Source: Planomonospora sp. ID67723
Lineage (GTDB): Bacteria; Actinomycetota; Actinomycetes; Streptosporangiales; Streptosporangiaceae
Length of the DNA: 64,000 nt
NCBI RefSeq assembly: GCF_015711605.1
Contig: NZ_JABTEZ010000001.1
Coordinates: forward strand, 2,074,001-2,138,000
Direction: 5' to 3'
The notes beneath the pieces were generated by a model. It saw only the letters and a list, made by a program, of their open reading frames with translations, made no database searches and had not been told where the DNA came from. Each line of letters opens with the position of its first letter. The stretch's first letter is position 1. Below are positions 17,953-29,083 of the stretch, piece after piece. The position numbers and the translations under genes are program-made.

Positions 17953-18210
17953 ATGGCACCCGCTCGGGTCCGTGGTTGCGCCGGACTGACTCCCGCAAGG
18001 GGGTCGGTCTGGTTAGCCGATGCCAGCCGCAGGCGAAACGGTCCACGTAAGACGACTCTTTGTCGGTCGATCACGGTGCGGCTTAGAGGTAAGTCCTGCC
18101 TTCCCGGGGAGCCAGATGTTCCTCGCCAGAAGAGAAGGGCAGTAGTGGCAGAGAGCTGCGAAACCCTCAGCAGGCGGATGTGGGGACGAAGACCAGGTCG
18201 GCCGAGCGGG
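17953..18210 (+). ncRNA. raiA-RNA: Structured leader RNA of hpf, probable raiA-motif RNA
   Basis: The region between a good promoter and hpf is rich in nested helices. ACCC/GGGT closes a small hairpin near 17958. An 11-bp stem (17984-17994 with 17999-18009) is capped by a GCAA GNRA tetraloop and contains two G-U pairs. AGCCGCA (18025-18031) pairs with TGCGGCT (18077-18083) around an inner CGAC/GTCG hairpin. CTGCC-TTC (18096-18103) pairs with GAA-GGGCAG (18134-18142) with one bulge. The raiA motif is a conserved noncoding RNA class of Firmicutes and Actinobacteria often placed just before raiA/hpf genes; location, size and complexity fit. I could not test the covariance model, so the class is inferred and the 3' end is approximate. 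Confidence 0.62.
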
Positions 18211-18250
18211 TGTCGCTGTTCCACCGTCGAGAGCCGAAGGGGGGCTGTGC

Positions 18251-18910
18251 ATGGACATCATCGTCAAGGGTCGGCACACCGGAGTGAGTGACCGATTCCG
18301 CGACCATGTGACGACCAAGCTGGCCAGAATCGAGCGTCTGGACCACAAGCTCATCCGCGTTGACGTGGAGGTTTCCAAGGAGCGCAACCCGCGCATCCCA
18401 GACCAGCGCGAGCGGGTCGAGCTCACGATCCACTCCCGCGGCCCCGCAGTGCGGGCGGAGGCCTCGGCAGACGACCGTTTCGTCGCCCTGGACCTGGCAC
18501 TCGGCAAGCTCGAAGGAAGGCTCCGGCGCCTCGCCGACCGGCGCAAGATCCACCACGGCAACCACTGCCCCCCGTCGGTCGCCGAGCTGACCGCCTCCGC
18601 GCTCGCCCAGTCCCTGGAGGCCGAGCCGGCCCCGGTCCGGGGCAAGCCTGACGAACGGGATCTGGAGGTCGACGTGGACCTCCCCGAAGACAAGACCATC
18701 GTCCCGATCGAGATGGAGGGTGACGGGCCCCTGGTGGTCCGGGAGAAGTTCCACGAGGCCGAGCCGATGACCATCGACCAGGCGCTCCTGGAGATGGAAC
18801 TCGTCGGGCACGACTTCTATCTCTTCCGAGACAAGGAGAGCGGACATCCCAGCGTCGTTTACCTGCGGCAAGGCTACAACTACGGCGTGTTGCGGCTCGT
18901 CGAGCCCTGA
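18251..18910 (+). CDS. hpf: Ribosome hibernation promotion factor, long form
   Basis: 219-residue HPF/RaiA. The N-terminal S30AE domain (about 1-100: MDIIVKGRHTGVSDRFRDHV) binds the 30S decoding centre. A flexible linker (110-150) joins a C-terminal dimerisation domain (about 155-215: KFHEAEPMTIDQALLEMELVGHDFYLF...GYNYGVLRL) that pairs two 70S ribosomes into 100S dimers. Translation starts at ATG 18251 after a G-rich run. The 300-base structured leader and upstream dyads point to growth-phase or stress control. A NarL-type regulator gene follows. Confidence 0.96.
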   Translation: MDIIVKGRHTGVSDRFRDHVTTKLARIERLDHKLIRVDVEVSKERNPRIPDQRERVELTIHSRGPAVRAEASADDRFVALDLALGKLEGRLRRLADRRKIHHGNHCPPSVAELTASALAQSLEAEPAPVRGKPDERDLEVDVDLPEDKTIVPIEMEGDGPLVVREKFHEAEPMTIDQALLEMELVGHDFYLFRDKESGHPSVVYLRQGYNYGVLRLVEP

Positions 18911-19005
18911 CCGCGGTGCTCTGAAACCCTCTCCGACCAACCCGAGGACCGCGAAACCCGTGTAATCATGGCGGTCCAACGGCTCTGGCCCCCCGAGGAG
19001 GAGGC

Positions 19006-19710
19006 GTGACGGAACCCGACGAGGCGACCCGCCCTGCCGGGCGCGGCGACCCGATCCGTGTGCTGATCGTTGACGATCACGCGCTGATCCGCCGCAGCCT
19101 GGAGATGGCACTGGCCGCAGAGGCGGACATCGAGGTGGTCGGCGAGGCGAGCGACGGTCAGGAAGCGGTCGAGCTCGCCGACCGCCTGACACCGGACGTC
19201 GTGCTCATGGACGTCCGGATGCCCCGGCAGAGCGGCATCGAGGCCACCAGGGAGATCAAGGCCTCGGCGCCCAGCGTCCGGATCATCATGTTGACCGTGA
19301 GCGACGAGGAGGAGGATCTCTTCGAGGCGATCAAGGCGGGCGCCACCGGGTACCTCCTGAAGAACGTGCAGCTCGACGAGGTTCCCGAGGTCGTGCGAGG
19401 CGTTCACGAAGGGCAGTCCCTGATCAATCCGGCCATGGCCGCCAAGCTCATCAGCGAGTTCGCGACCATGAGCCGGAAGGAGGCCGAGCGGCCCCCCCAG
19501 CTGCCCGTCCCCCGGCTGACCGACCGGGAGATGGAGGTTCTCCGCCTGGTGGCCAAGGGGATGAACAACCGCGAGATCGCCAAGCAGTTGTTCATCTCCG
19601 AGAACACCGTGAAGAACCACGTCCGCAACATCCTGGACAAGCTTCAGCTCCACTCCCGGATGGAAGCCGTGGTCTACGCCGTGCGGGAGCGGATGCTCGA
19701 GATCACCTGA
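19006..19710 (+). CDS. NarL/LuxR-family response regulator
   Basis: 234 residues. The receiver domain (18-135) has acidic DD at 23-24, phospho-acceptor Asp69 (VVLMDVRMP) and a conserved Lys in YLLKN. The LuxR helix-turn-helix (about 171-215) reads LTDREMEVLRLVAKGMNNREI with SENTVKNHVRNIL. GTG 19006 is preceded by GGAGGAGG. No kinase gene is next to it, so it is an orphan here; the hpf-regulator-secA order is shared with other actinomycetes. A 20-bp hairpin terminates the transcript. Confidence 0.92.
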   Translation: MTEPDEATRPAGRGDPIRVLIVDDHALIRRSLEMALAAEADIEVVGEASDGQEAVELADRLTPDVVLMDVRMPRQSGIEATREIKASAPSVRIIMLTVSDEEEDLFEAIKAGATGYLLKNVQLDEVPEVVRGVHEGQSLINPAMAAKLISEFATMSRKEAERPPQLPVPRLTDREMEVLRLVAKGMNNREIAKQLFISENTVKNHVRNILDKLQLHSRMEAVVYAVRERMLEIT

Positions 19711-19720
19711 CCGCCGTCCG

Positions 19721-19765
19721 ATCCCGTGAGCCGGCGGCCGGACTCCCGGCCGCCGCTCACGGGAT
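19721..19765. terminator. Long bidirectional terminator hairpin
   Basis: ATCCCGTGAG (19721-19730) and CGGCGGCCGG (19732-19741) pair with CCGGCCGCCG (19746-19755) and CTCACGGGAT (19756-19765): a 20-bp stem with one bulged C and loop ACTC. It contains the stop codon of the opposing AlkX-like gene and closes both convergent transcripts. Confidence 0.85.
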
Positions 19766-20935
19766 GGCGGACAGGATCGCCTCCCGCAGGAAGGGCTCCG
19801 CCCGGTCGATGCGGACGGTGTCGCAGCCGACCCAGGCCGCGGCCTCGCGGAGGGCCTCGGCCAGCGGCACGACGGCCTTGCGCGGGTCGGTCCCGGCCTC
19901 CAGGCCGATCTGGCGGGCGACCAGGGCGGAACCCTCGCGTGCCGGGTCGACGCGGCCGATCAGACGGCCGCCGGCGAGGACGGGCATCGTGAAGTAGCCG
20001 TGGACGCGCTTGTCCTTGGGGACGTAGGCCTCCAGGCGGTGGTTGAAGCCGAAGACGCGGGCGGTGCGGGCCCGGTCCCAGATGAGGGAGTCGAACGGCG
20101 ACAGCAGGGTCGTGCGGTGGCGGCCGCGGGGGGTGCTCTCCAGCGCCGCGGGGTCGGCCCAGGCGTTCGCGGCGCGCTCGGGCCAGCCGTGCACCCGGAC
20201 CGGGACGAGCCCGGCGCCGCCGTCGAGCAGAGCCGCGTCCAGGAGCGCGGCGTGCGGGGCCTTGAGCCGGAGGAAGTCGACGAGGTCGGCGCGGGTGGCG
20301 ATGCCGAGGGCACGGCCGGCCACGCCGGCGAGCCGGGTGACGCACTCGGCGTCGGAGAGGTCCTCGCCCAGGAGGTGGCCGGGGACGGCGCGTTCGGCCA
20401 GCTCGTAGACGCGGCGCCAGCCGACGCGCCGGGTGCAGACGACCTCGCCGGTGTCCAGCAGCCACTCGATGGCGATCTTGGAGTCGGACCAGTCCCACCA
20501 GGGGCCGCCGTTCTTGGCGCCGCCGATGTCGGCGGTCGTGACGGGGCCGTTCTGGCGGACCTGCTCCAGGACCTTGTCCACCGTCGGGGGGACCTGGTGC
20601 CAGCGGTATCTCCGCTCCCGGAACGCGCGGCGCCGGAAGGCGTAGAGCGGCCAGTCCTCGATGGGCAGGATGCAGGCCGCGTGGCACCAGTATTCGAAGG
20701 TGCGGGCCGGTTCGTCCCAGTAGGCCCGCTCCACGTTCTGCCTGCCGACGGCGCCCAGGCGCGCGTAGGCGACGAGTTCGTGGGAGCGGGCCAGCACGGA
20801 GATCGTGTCGAGCTGCACGGCGCCCAGGCGGCGCAGGGCGGCGGGTGGGCCGCCGCGGCGGGCGTCGGCGCCCAGGAAGCCCTGGGCGCGCAGGATGATC
20901 CGGCGGGCCTCGTCGGCCGGGAGCGTGAGGGTCAC
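19757..20935 (-). CDS. Winged-helix DNA glycosylase of the AlkX/YcaQ (DUF1006) family
   Basis: 392 residues. The family has tandem winged helices and unhooks DNA interstrand crosslinks or removes alkylated bases. The catalytic QxD-type motif is present as AVQLDTISVLARSHELVAYA at about residues 38-57, and the conserved EYWCHAACILPIEDWPLY and LLSPFDSLIWDRARTARVFGF regions follow. Length is normal. It is monocistronic and convergent with the NarL regulator. In antibiotic-producing actinomycetes some family members protect against DNA-alkylating products, but nothing nearby makes one. Confidence 0.88.
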   Translation of the reverse strand: MTLTLPADEARRIILRAQGFLGADARRGGPPAALRRLGAVQLDTISVLARSHELVAYARLGAVGRQNVERAYWDEPARTFEYWCHAACILPIEDWPLYAFRRRAFRERRYRWHQVPPTVDKVLEQVRQNGPVTTADIGGAKNGGPWWDWSDSKIAIEWLLDTGEVVCTRRVGWRRVYELAERAVPGHLLGEDLSDAECVTRLAGVAGRALGIATRADLVDFLRLKAPHAALLDAALLDGGAGLVPVRVHGWPERAANAWADPAALESTPRGRHRTTLLSPFDSLIWDRARTARVFGFNHRLEAYVPKDKRVHGYFTMPVLAGGRLIGRVDPAREGSALVARQIGLEAGTDPRKAVVPLAEALREAAAWVGCDTVRIDRAEPFLREAILSAIP

Positions 20936-21140
20936 GGCTGCTCCAGGGGGAGGCGGCGCGTTGTCGCGCGGCGGGTCGGCATGGGCCGAGAGTAGCGGTT
21001 CACACCGACAAAAGCGCTACACCGGTGTCATGGCGGTGACCGCCGGAAGGGAGGACGCGCGGTCGGCGGCCCCGCCGGCGGTCCCGGCAGGGCTGCCGTG
21101 GCCGGGGACCCGGAGCGCCAGGGGCGCGCCCGGGCCCCTC

Positions 21141-21389
21141 CTAGTCGAGGACGCCTTCCGTGCGGCCGAAGGGGGCGCGCGGAGAGTCGAGGATGACGTC
21201 CTTGAAGACGCCGAAGGCCACCAGGAGGATTCCGCCCAGCGCGCAGACGGCCGCGCCCATCCAGAACACGAACCAGTTGGGGCCGGCGGTCAGCGCGATC
21301 CCGCCGATGGTGAAGCCCAGCAGGCTCACAGTGACGGCCAGCCAGGACGATGCCCGGCCTCCGTGGCCGACGTCGGGTTTCTCCGCCAT
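21141..21389 (-). CDS. HGxxPAAW-like small membrane protein
   Basis: 82 residues. ATG 21389 with GAGGAG about ten bases upstream is chosen; the longer frame upstream is antisense to secA. The sequence has HGGRASSW, a variant of the actinobacterial HGxxPAAW signature, at the start of the first of two membrane helices (SSWLAVTVSLLGFTIGGIAL; WFVFWMGAAVCALGGILLVAF), then a short charged tail. Function unknown. It is divergent from secA. Confidence 0.75.
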   Translation of the reverse strand: MAEKPDVGHGGRASSWLAVTVSLLGFTIGGIALTAGPNWFVFWMGAAVCALGGILLVAFGVFKDVILDSPRAPFGRTEGVLD

Positions 21390-21440
21390 GGGTCGTTTCT
21401 CCTCGTGGACGGCGAGGGGCTCGCGGGTTTTTCCAGCGCG

Positions 21441-21480
21441 AGGTGCGATAGGTGTCGCATACCCCTCACTAGGTGCGGTA
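21441..21480. promoter_or_regulatory. Dyad and repeat in the secA upstream region
   Basis: TGCGA (21444-21448) and TCGCA (21455-21459) form a dyad with a six-base spacer, flanked by GAGG and CCTC on the outside. AGGTGCGATA (21441-21450) recurs as AGGTGCGGTA at 21471-21480, 30 bases on. This lies between the divergent HGxxPAAW-like gene and secA and may be an operator. The remainder of 21390-21642 shows a possible -10 TACGAT at 21562. Confidence 0.35.
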
Positions 21481-21642
21481 CTCCTCAAAACCGGGCACTG
21501 GGAACCGTGCGGGCGGTAAGCGCGTCTTTCATGGTGGCTGTGTCTGGTGGTGGAACCGCCTACGATGGCAGCGGAGAACCATGTCTCGTCCTCATCCAGG
21601 CCCCTGAAGGCCGCGGAAGACCTGCGAGGAGCTTTACCTAAA

Positions 21643-24441
<2,799 letters not shown>

Positions 24442-24452
24442 CCTCGTGGCCC

Positions 24453-24487
24453 GAGGGCCCGCACCCCGCGCCGGGGTGCGGGCCCTC
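24453..24487 (+). terminator. secA terminator
   Basis: A perfect 15-bp stem: 24453-24467 (GAGGGCCCGCACCCC) with 24473-24487 (GGGGTGCGGGCCCTC), loop GCGCC, starting 11 bases after the secA stop. It also faces the 3' end of the convergent Rv3235-like gene. Confidence 0.85.
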
Positions 24488-24583
24488 GCGCTTGCGGGCC
24501 GCGGTACGGCGCGCGTCACGGCGACGGCGACCGGGGGAGGCCCCCGCACCGGGACCCCGGCTCAGGGTGCCCTCAGGGCGTCT

Positions 24584-25093
24584 TCAAGGCGTCGTCTCGA
24601 ACTCGGTACAGAGCCACTGCACGCCCCTGCGCTCCAGCCTGAGGGCCAGCCCGCGGTGCCGCTCACCGCAGCGCACGAGCACGCACATCTCCACCACCCC
24701 GTCTCTGGGCTGGGACATGTGCAGCCTTCCGGCCCGGGGCGGGCGCGCGCAGTCGAAGATCTTCCCGGCGCGGACCAGCTCGGCCTGGGTCCGGTCGGTC
24801 GTGTGGCGGGAGACGCTGGAGGGCGGTCGCCGGCCGGCCAGGATCTCGGCGAAGGCCTGCCCGAGGGCCCGCAGCCGCCGCTCGTCCGGGACCGCTCCCG
24901 GCGGTCCCCAGATCAGCGGGCGCCGGGCGTGGAGTTCGGCGGGCTCCGGCTCGCAGGCGAGGGCGAGAGTCCCCTGCACGTACGGCGGGGCGGCCGGCGG
25001 GCAGCCGGGCGGGCGCTCGTCGTCGTAGGGGGGCTCGGCCGGCAGGGAGGACACGATCCGGGGGAGCGGCACCGGCCGTGGAGGGCGTGACAT
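24584..25093 (-). CDS. Rv3235-family hypothetical protein
   Basis: 169 residues. ATG 25093 is used because GGAG lies six bases before it; an earlier in-frame start has no site. A Pro-rich N-terminal half is followed by a compact alpha/beta region (RLRALGQAFAEILAGRRPPSSVSRHTT...VRCGERHRGLALRLERRGVQWLCTEFET). The same family sits near secA in mycobacteria (Rv3235 near Rv3240c), supporting the call. No catalytic or membrane feature is visible; function unknown. The upstream 212-base gap to the EIIC gene shows only this gene's promoter region. Confidence 0.75.
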   Translation of the reverse strand: MSRPPRPVPLPRIVSSLPAEPPYDDERPPGCPPAAPPYVQGTLALACEPEPAELHARRPLIWGPPGAVPDERRLRALGQAFAEILAGRRPPSSVSRHTTDRTQAELVRAGKIFDCARPPRAGRLHMSQPRDGVVEMCVLVRCGERHRGLALRLERRGVQWLCTEFETTP

Positions 25094-25305
25094 GGCGACT
25101 CCGATTCTCGTCGGGGGACCTGACACATCTAGGAGTTTCCGGTCCACCACCCAGATACGTTCCGCGCCAACTTTCCCGGAACCGGCGCCTTTTCGTCCCG
25201 CCGAGGGGAGAAGGTCCCCTGAAGCTGGAGCGGTGGCCGCGGGCGGGGCCGGGTTACGGCGCCGCCCGCGGGTTCCTTCGGATGGCCGAAATGCGCCGGA
25301 CCGCG

Positions 25306-26685
25306 CTACCGGGTGTCACGGCCGGTGCGCCCGTCGCTCCCCTTGCGGGCGTCTCCGGGCGCGTCCGGCCCGGTGGCGGCCGTACCGGAAGGTCCGTCGT
25401 CCTCGGGCTCGCGGCCCGGGGTGGCCAGGTCCAGCCGCCTGATCAGCACCGTGAACAGCAGGTAGTAGACGGCGAAGTAGAGCAGGCCGAATCCGATGAT
25501 CAGACCGAGCCCGTGGGTGTTCGACTTGCCGGCGTTGAGCAGCATGTCGATGCCGCCGGCGGAGAAGGTGAACCCGAGGCGGGCCCCGGACTCGGCCATC
25601 AGGGCCATCGAGACGCCGGTGAGCAGGGCGTGCACCGCGAACAGGGCCGGAGCGACGAAGACGAAGGCGAACTCGATCGGCTCGGTGATCCCGGTGAGGA
25701 ACGCGGTGAGCCCGGCGGAGAGCATGATGCCGCCGACGGTCGCGCGCCGGTGCGGCGGGGCCGCCCGCCACATCGCGACGGCCGCGCCGAGCAGGCCGAA
25801 CATCATGACGGGGAAGAAACCCGTCATGAAGATCCCGGCCCCGTCCTGCCCCGCGAAGTAGCAGTTCAGGTCACCCGCGGCGCTGCGGGTGGCGCCGTCG
25901 GCCCCGGCCTGGCACTCCGGGAGGGTGAACCAGACGATCGTGTTGAGGAAGTGGTGCAGGCCGATCGGGATGAGCAGGCGGTTGGCCACGCCGTACAGGC
26001 CGGCGCCCTCGGCGCCGTGGGCGGAGAGCCGGTCGCCCATCGACGCCAGCCAGTCGCCGACCGGGAGCCAGATCAGGCCGAAGAGCACTCCGAGGAGGAG
26101 CGCGGCGACCGCGGTGACGATCGGAACGAACCTCCGGCCGCCGAAGAAGGCCAGCCACGCGGGGAGCTTGATCCGGTAGTAGCGCTCCCAGAGCAGGGCC
26201 GCGGTGATGCCGATGATGATGCCGCCGAGGACGCCGGTGGGGTTCTGGGCTCCCAGATTGAGCAGGGGCGTGGGCTGCCCGTCGGGGCCGGTGACGCTCA
26301 GCGCGACCTTCTTGTGGACCGCGGAGTCCGGTGAGGCGGCGAAGAACAGGGTCCTGGAGACACGGTCGAAGACCAGGTAGCCGACGAGCGCGGCCAGCGC
26401 GGTGGAGCCGTCGGCCTTGCGGGCGAAGCCGATGGCCACGCCGACGGCGAACAGCAGCGGCAGGTTGTCGAAGAGGGCGCCGCCGGCGGCGGCGAAGACG
26501 CTCGCCACCCGGTCGAGGAAGGCGTTGTCGCTCCGGCCCAGCAGGTCGTCCTGGCCGAAGCGGAGCAGCAGGCCCGCTGCGGGCAGGACCGCGATGGGCA
26601 TCATCAGCGAGCGCCCGACGCGCTGCAGGACGGAGAAGGCGGACGACCATGCCGATGGCCCGCGATCGACGGCTGCCGTGCTCAT
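25306..26685 (-). CDS. nagE: PTS EIIC permease, GlcNAc/glucose family (first copy)
   Basis: 459 residues. EIIC of the glucose/N-acetylglucosamine superfamily, the membrane channel that takes up the sugar while EIIB phosphorylates it. About ten membrane helices; family landmarks are GRSLMMPIAVLPAAGLLLRFGQ, FARKADGSTALAALVGY, the loop LTGITEPIEFAFVFVAP with substrate-binding Glu, and LGLIIGFGLLYFAVYY. It lacks EIIB and EIIA domains, which are separate genes here. It is the downstream partner of a paralogous EIIC, 117 bases away with a weak dre-like site between them, matching the paired nagE1/nagE2 of streptomycetes. Confidence 0.92.
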   Translation of the reverse strand: MSTAAVDRGPSAWSSAFSVLQRVGRSLMMPIAVLPAAGLLLRFGQDDLLGRSDNAFLDRVASVFAAAGGALFDNLPLLFAVGVAIGFARKADGSTALAALVGYLVFDRVSRTLFFAASPDSAVHKKVALSVTGPDGQPTPLLNLGAQNPTGVLGGIIIGITAALLWERYYRIKLPAWLAFFGGRRFVPIVTAVAALLLGVLFGLIWLPVGDWLASMGDRLSAHGAEGAGLYGVANRLLIPIGLHHFLNTIVWFTLPECQAGADGATRSAAGDLNCYFAGQDGAGIFMTGFFPVMMFGLLGAAVAMWRAAPPHRRATVGGIMLSAGLTAFLTGITEPIEFAFVFVAPALFAVHALLTGVSMALMAESGARLGFTFSAGGIDMLLNAGKSNTHGLGLIIGFGLLYFAVYYLLFTVLIRRLDLATPGREPEDDGPSGTAATGPDAPGDARKGSDGRTGRDTR

Positions 26686-26724
26686 TCCGGAACCCCCGCG
26701 CCCGTGGTGACGTGCGGGGGGTAG

Positions 26725-26740
26725 CCGGTATGTACCACTG
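26725..26740. promoter_or_regulatory. Degenerate dre-like site before the first EIIC gene
   Basis: On the minus strand the core reads TGGTACATACCG, 8 of 12 matches to the DasR element core TGGTCTAGACCA with the GGT/ACC arms kept, about 42 bases before the ATG at 26685. A weak candidate, supported mainly by context. Confidence 0.3.
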
Positions 26741-26802
26741 CGGGCGACGGGCTACACGGGGAGCGGGGCCGCCGCGGCCGGAGTCCGGCCGCGGCGGAGA
26801 GG

Positions 26803-28143
26803 TCAGGCGGGTCCGGCGGGAGGGGCGGCCGGCTCGCCGGACTCCGCGTCGGGCTCGGGCTCGCGGCCTGGAGTCATGATGTTCAGGCGCCTGATCAGGA
26901 AGCTGAACACGGCGTAGTAGATCACCGCGTAGACCAGGCCCATGGCGATGATGATCGGGACCCCTCGCGCGTTGGCGGCGGTGCCGTACAGGCCGAGATC
27001 GATCAGCCCGGAGGAGAAGCTGAAGGCGAGCTTGGCGCCCAGCGCGGAGGCCACGGCGAGGGAGACGCCGGTCAGGACGATGTGCACCACGAACAGGACG
27101 GGGGCCACGAAGATGAAGGCGAACTCGATCGGCTCGGTGATCCCGGTGAGGAACGCGGTGAGCGCGGCGGAGATCATGATGGAGCCGACCGCGGTGCGGC
27201 GGTGCGCCGGGGCGGCCCGCCAGATGGCGAGCGCCGCGGCGGGCAGGCCGAACATGAGGACCGGATAGAACCCGGCCTCGAATCCGCCGTAGCCCTGCAC
27301 GCCGTTGTTGAAGCACACCAGGTCGCCGGCGAGCTGCTTGCCGGCCTCCGTCACGCACTCGGGGACCTGGGTCCAGACGACGTTGTTGACGATGTGGTGC
27401 AGACCCAGGGGGAGCAGGGCGCGGTTGACCATGCCGTAGATCCCGGCGCCCAGCGTGCTGTTCTCGGCGAGCCAGGTGCCGAAGGCGCGGACCCAGCCGC
27501 CCAGGACCGGCCAGACGAATCCGAAGAGCACGCCGAGCACCAGCCCGGCGAAGGCGGTGATGATCGGGACCAGGCGGCGGCCGCTGAAGAAGGCCAGGGC
27601 GGTCGGGAGCTTGGTGCGGTAGAAGCGCTGCCAGAGCAGGGCGGAGACGATGCCCATGACGATGCCGCCGAGCACCCGGGTCGGGTTCTGCGCGCCGAGG
27701 TTCAGCACCACGGTGGGCACACCCGGGTCGGCCGGGTCGAAGACCTGCGTGGTGATCGATCCCTTCAGGGCGTCGTCGAACAGCGTGAAGAACATGTTCA
27801 TGCTGACGGCGTGGAAGACCAGGTAGCCGACGAGCGCGGCCAGCGCGGTGGAGCCGTCGGCCTTGCGGGCGAAGCCGATGGCCACGCCGACGGCGAACAG
27901 CAGCGGCAGGTTGTCGAAGAGCGTGCCGCCGGCGGTGCCGAGCACCCGCGCGACGTCGTCGAGGAGGGCGTTGTCGCTCCTGCCGAGAAGGTCGTCCTGG
28001 CCGAGCCGGAGCAGCAGGCCGGCTGCGGGCAGGACCGCGATCGGGAGCATCAGGGAGCGGCCGAGGCGCTGGAGCACGCCCATCGCGGCGGAGCCGGGCG
28101 GAGGCGGGGCCGGGAGCCCCGCATCCGCTGAGGTGGAACTCAT
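26803..28143 (-). CDS. nagE: PTS EIIC permease, GlcNAc/glucose family (second copy)
   Basis: 446 residues. ATG 28143 is chosen since GGAGG lies nine bases ahead; the long frame upstream is a shadow of the regulator gene. Strongly similar to the neighbouring EIIC along its whole length (e.g. GRSLMLPIAVLPAAGLLLRLGQDDLLGRSD, FARKADGSTALAALVGYLVF, LTGITEPIEFAFIFVAP), so the pair arose by duplication. Differences cluster in the loop between helices carrying C and W residues. It follows the GntR regulator by 38 bases and is probably cotranscribed with it. Confidence 0.92.
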   Translation of the reverse strand: MSSTSADAGLPAPPPPGSAAMGVLQRLGRSLMLPIAVLPAAGLLLRLGQDDLLGRSDNALLDDVARVLGTAGGTLFDNLPLLFAVGVAIGFARKADGSTALAALVGYLVFHAVSMNMFFTLFDDALKGSITTQVFDPADPGVPTVVLNLGAQNPTRVLGGIVMGIVSALLWQRFYRTKLPTALAFFSGRRLVPIITAFAGLVLGVLFGFVWPVLGGWVRAFGTWLAENSTLGAGIYGMVNRALLPLGLHHIVNNVVWTQVPECVTEAGKQLAGDLVCFNNGVQGYGGFEAGFYPVLMFGLPAAALAIWRAAPAHRRTAVGSIMISAALTAFLTGITEPIEFAFIFVAPVLFVVHIVLTGVSLAVASALGAKLAFSFSSGLIDLGLYGTAANARGVPIIIAMGLVYAVIYYAVFSFLIRRLNIMTPGREPEPDAESGEPAAPPAGPA

Positions 28144-28181
28144 CGGACTTTCCTCCAGGGGGTGGGGGCGGGAGGAGGAGG

Positions 28182-28922
28182 TCAGCTGCGGCGTGCCGGC
28201 GTCTCCAGGATCGTGCGGAGCTGGTAACGGTCGGCGCGGTAGGTGGAGATCCCGAGCTCGGCGCAGACGCCCCCGGCGAACGAGCGCTGCTGGAGCAGGA
28301 GCACGGCGCCGCCGCGCGGCAGCTTCAGCAGGTCGGCGTCGTCGGGGTCGGCGATCCCCGCGTCGATGGTGAGCTCGCCGGCGTCGAGCACCAGGCCGTA
28401 GTGGGTTTCGAGCATGGTGTACAGGGAGCGGCCGGTCAGGTCGTGGTCGCCGAGGTCGGGCGCGAGGGCGACCGGGATGTGGGATCGCTCGATGCACATG
28501 GGCTCGTCGGCCGCGGTGCGCAGCCGCTCGATGAAGTGCACCTCGTCACCGGGCTGGATGCCGAGCTCGCGGGCGAGGTGGGCGCTGGCCCTGACCACCC
28601 GGCGGTCCAGGTCGCGGGAGCCGGGCTCCATGCCCCGGGCGCGCATCTCGTCGCTGAAGGAGGTCAGCCGGAGCGCCATCTCGATCTTGGGCCGGGCCAC
28701 GAAGGTGCCCTTGCCCGCGACGCGCTGCAGGCGGCCCTCGGAGACCAGGTGGTCGACCGCCTGCCGCACCGTCATCCGCGACAGCCCGAAGCGCTGGCAG
28801 AGCTCGCGTTCGGACGGGATCGCCGTGCCGATGGCCAGCTCGTGGCTCTCGATGAGGTCGAGCAGGATCTCCCGGAGCTGGAAGTACTTGGGCACGGGAC
28901 TGTCCGGATCGATCTGGGCCAC
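28182..28922 (-). CDS. dasR: DasR-like GntR/HutC-family repressor
   Basis: 246 residues. An N-terminal GntR winged helix (PKYFQLREILLDLIES, IPSERELCQRFGLSRMTVRQAVDHLVSEGRLQRVAGKGTFVA) is followed by a UTRA effector domain (about 80-240). In streptomycetes DasR represses GlcNAc uptake and PTS genes and is released by GlcN-6-P and related phosphosugars. Identification rests on the HutC architecture, on sitting inside a complete GlcNAc PTS locus, and on dre-like palindromes in front of its own gene and its neighbours. Confidence 0.88.
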   Translation of the reverse strand: MAQIDPDSPVPKYFQLREILLDLIESHELAIGTAIPSERELCQRFGLSRMTVRQAVDHLVSEGRLQRVAGKGTFVARPKIEMALRLTSFSDEMRARGMEPGSRDLDRRVVRASAHLARELGIQPGDEVHFIERLRTAADEPMCIERSHIPVALAPDLGDHDLTGRSLYTMLETHYGLVLDAGELTIDAGIADPDDADLLKLPRGGAVLLLQQRSFAGGVCAELGISTYRADRYQLRTILETPARRS

Positions 28923-28973
28923 GGGTCTCCTCCCCTCTCGATTCCACTATGTCCGATGGGTTATGGTTTGCAC

Positions 28974-28995
28974 TGGTCTAGTCCGGACTAGACCA
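28974..28995. promoter_or_regulatory. Perfect 22-bp palindrome, double dre site for DasR
   Basis: TGGTCTAGTCC (28974-28984) is followed directly by its reverse complement GGACTAGACCA (28985-28995). Each half carries the TGGTCTAG arm of the DasR response element (TGGTCTAGACCA), so two inverted dre elements overlap head to head. It lies 52 bases before the dasR ATG on one side and 89 bases before the SIS gene on the other, where it can control both. Confidence 0.82.
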
Positions 28996-29083
28996 CAGGC
29001 CGGAAAAGGGTGTCAACGTACGGACCGGCGACGGATCGATAACGGCCCGATCGCGCCTGTCCCAACCGAAGGATGAGCGCGAG

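Noticed and set aside
17953-18250. Cobalamin, c-di-AMP (ydaO) or other known riboswitch before hpf
   Set aside because: No B12 box and no ydaO-type conserved loops seen; position next to hpf fits the raiA motif better.
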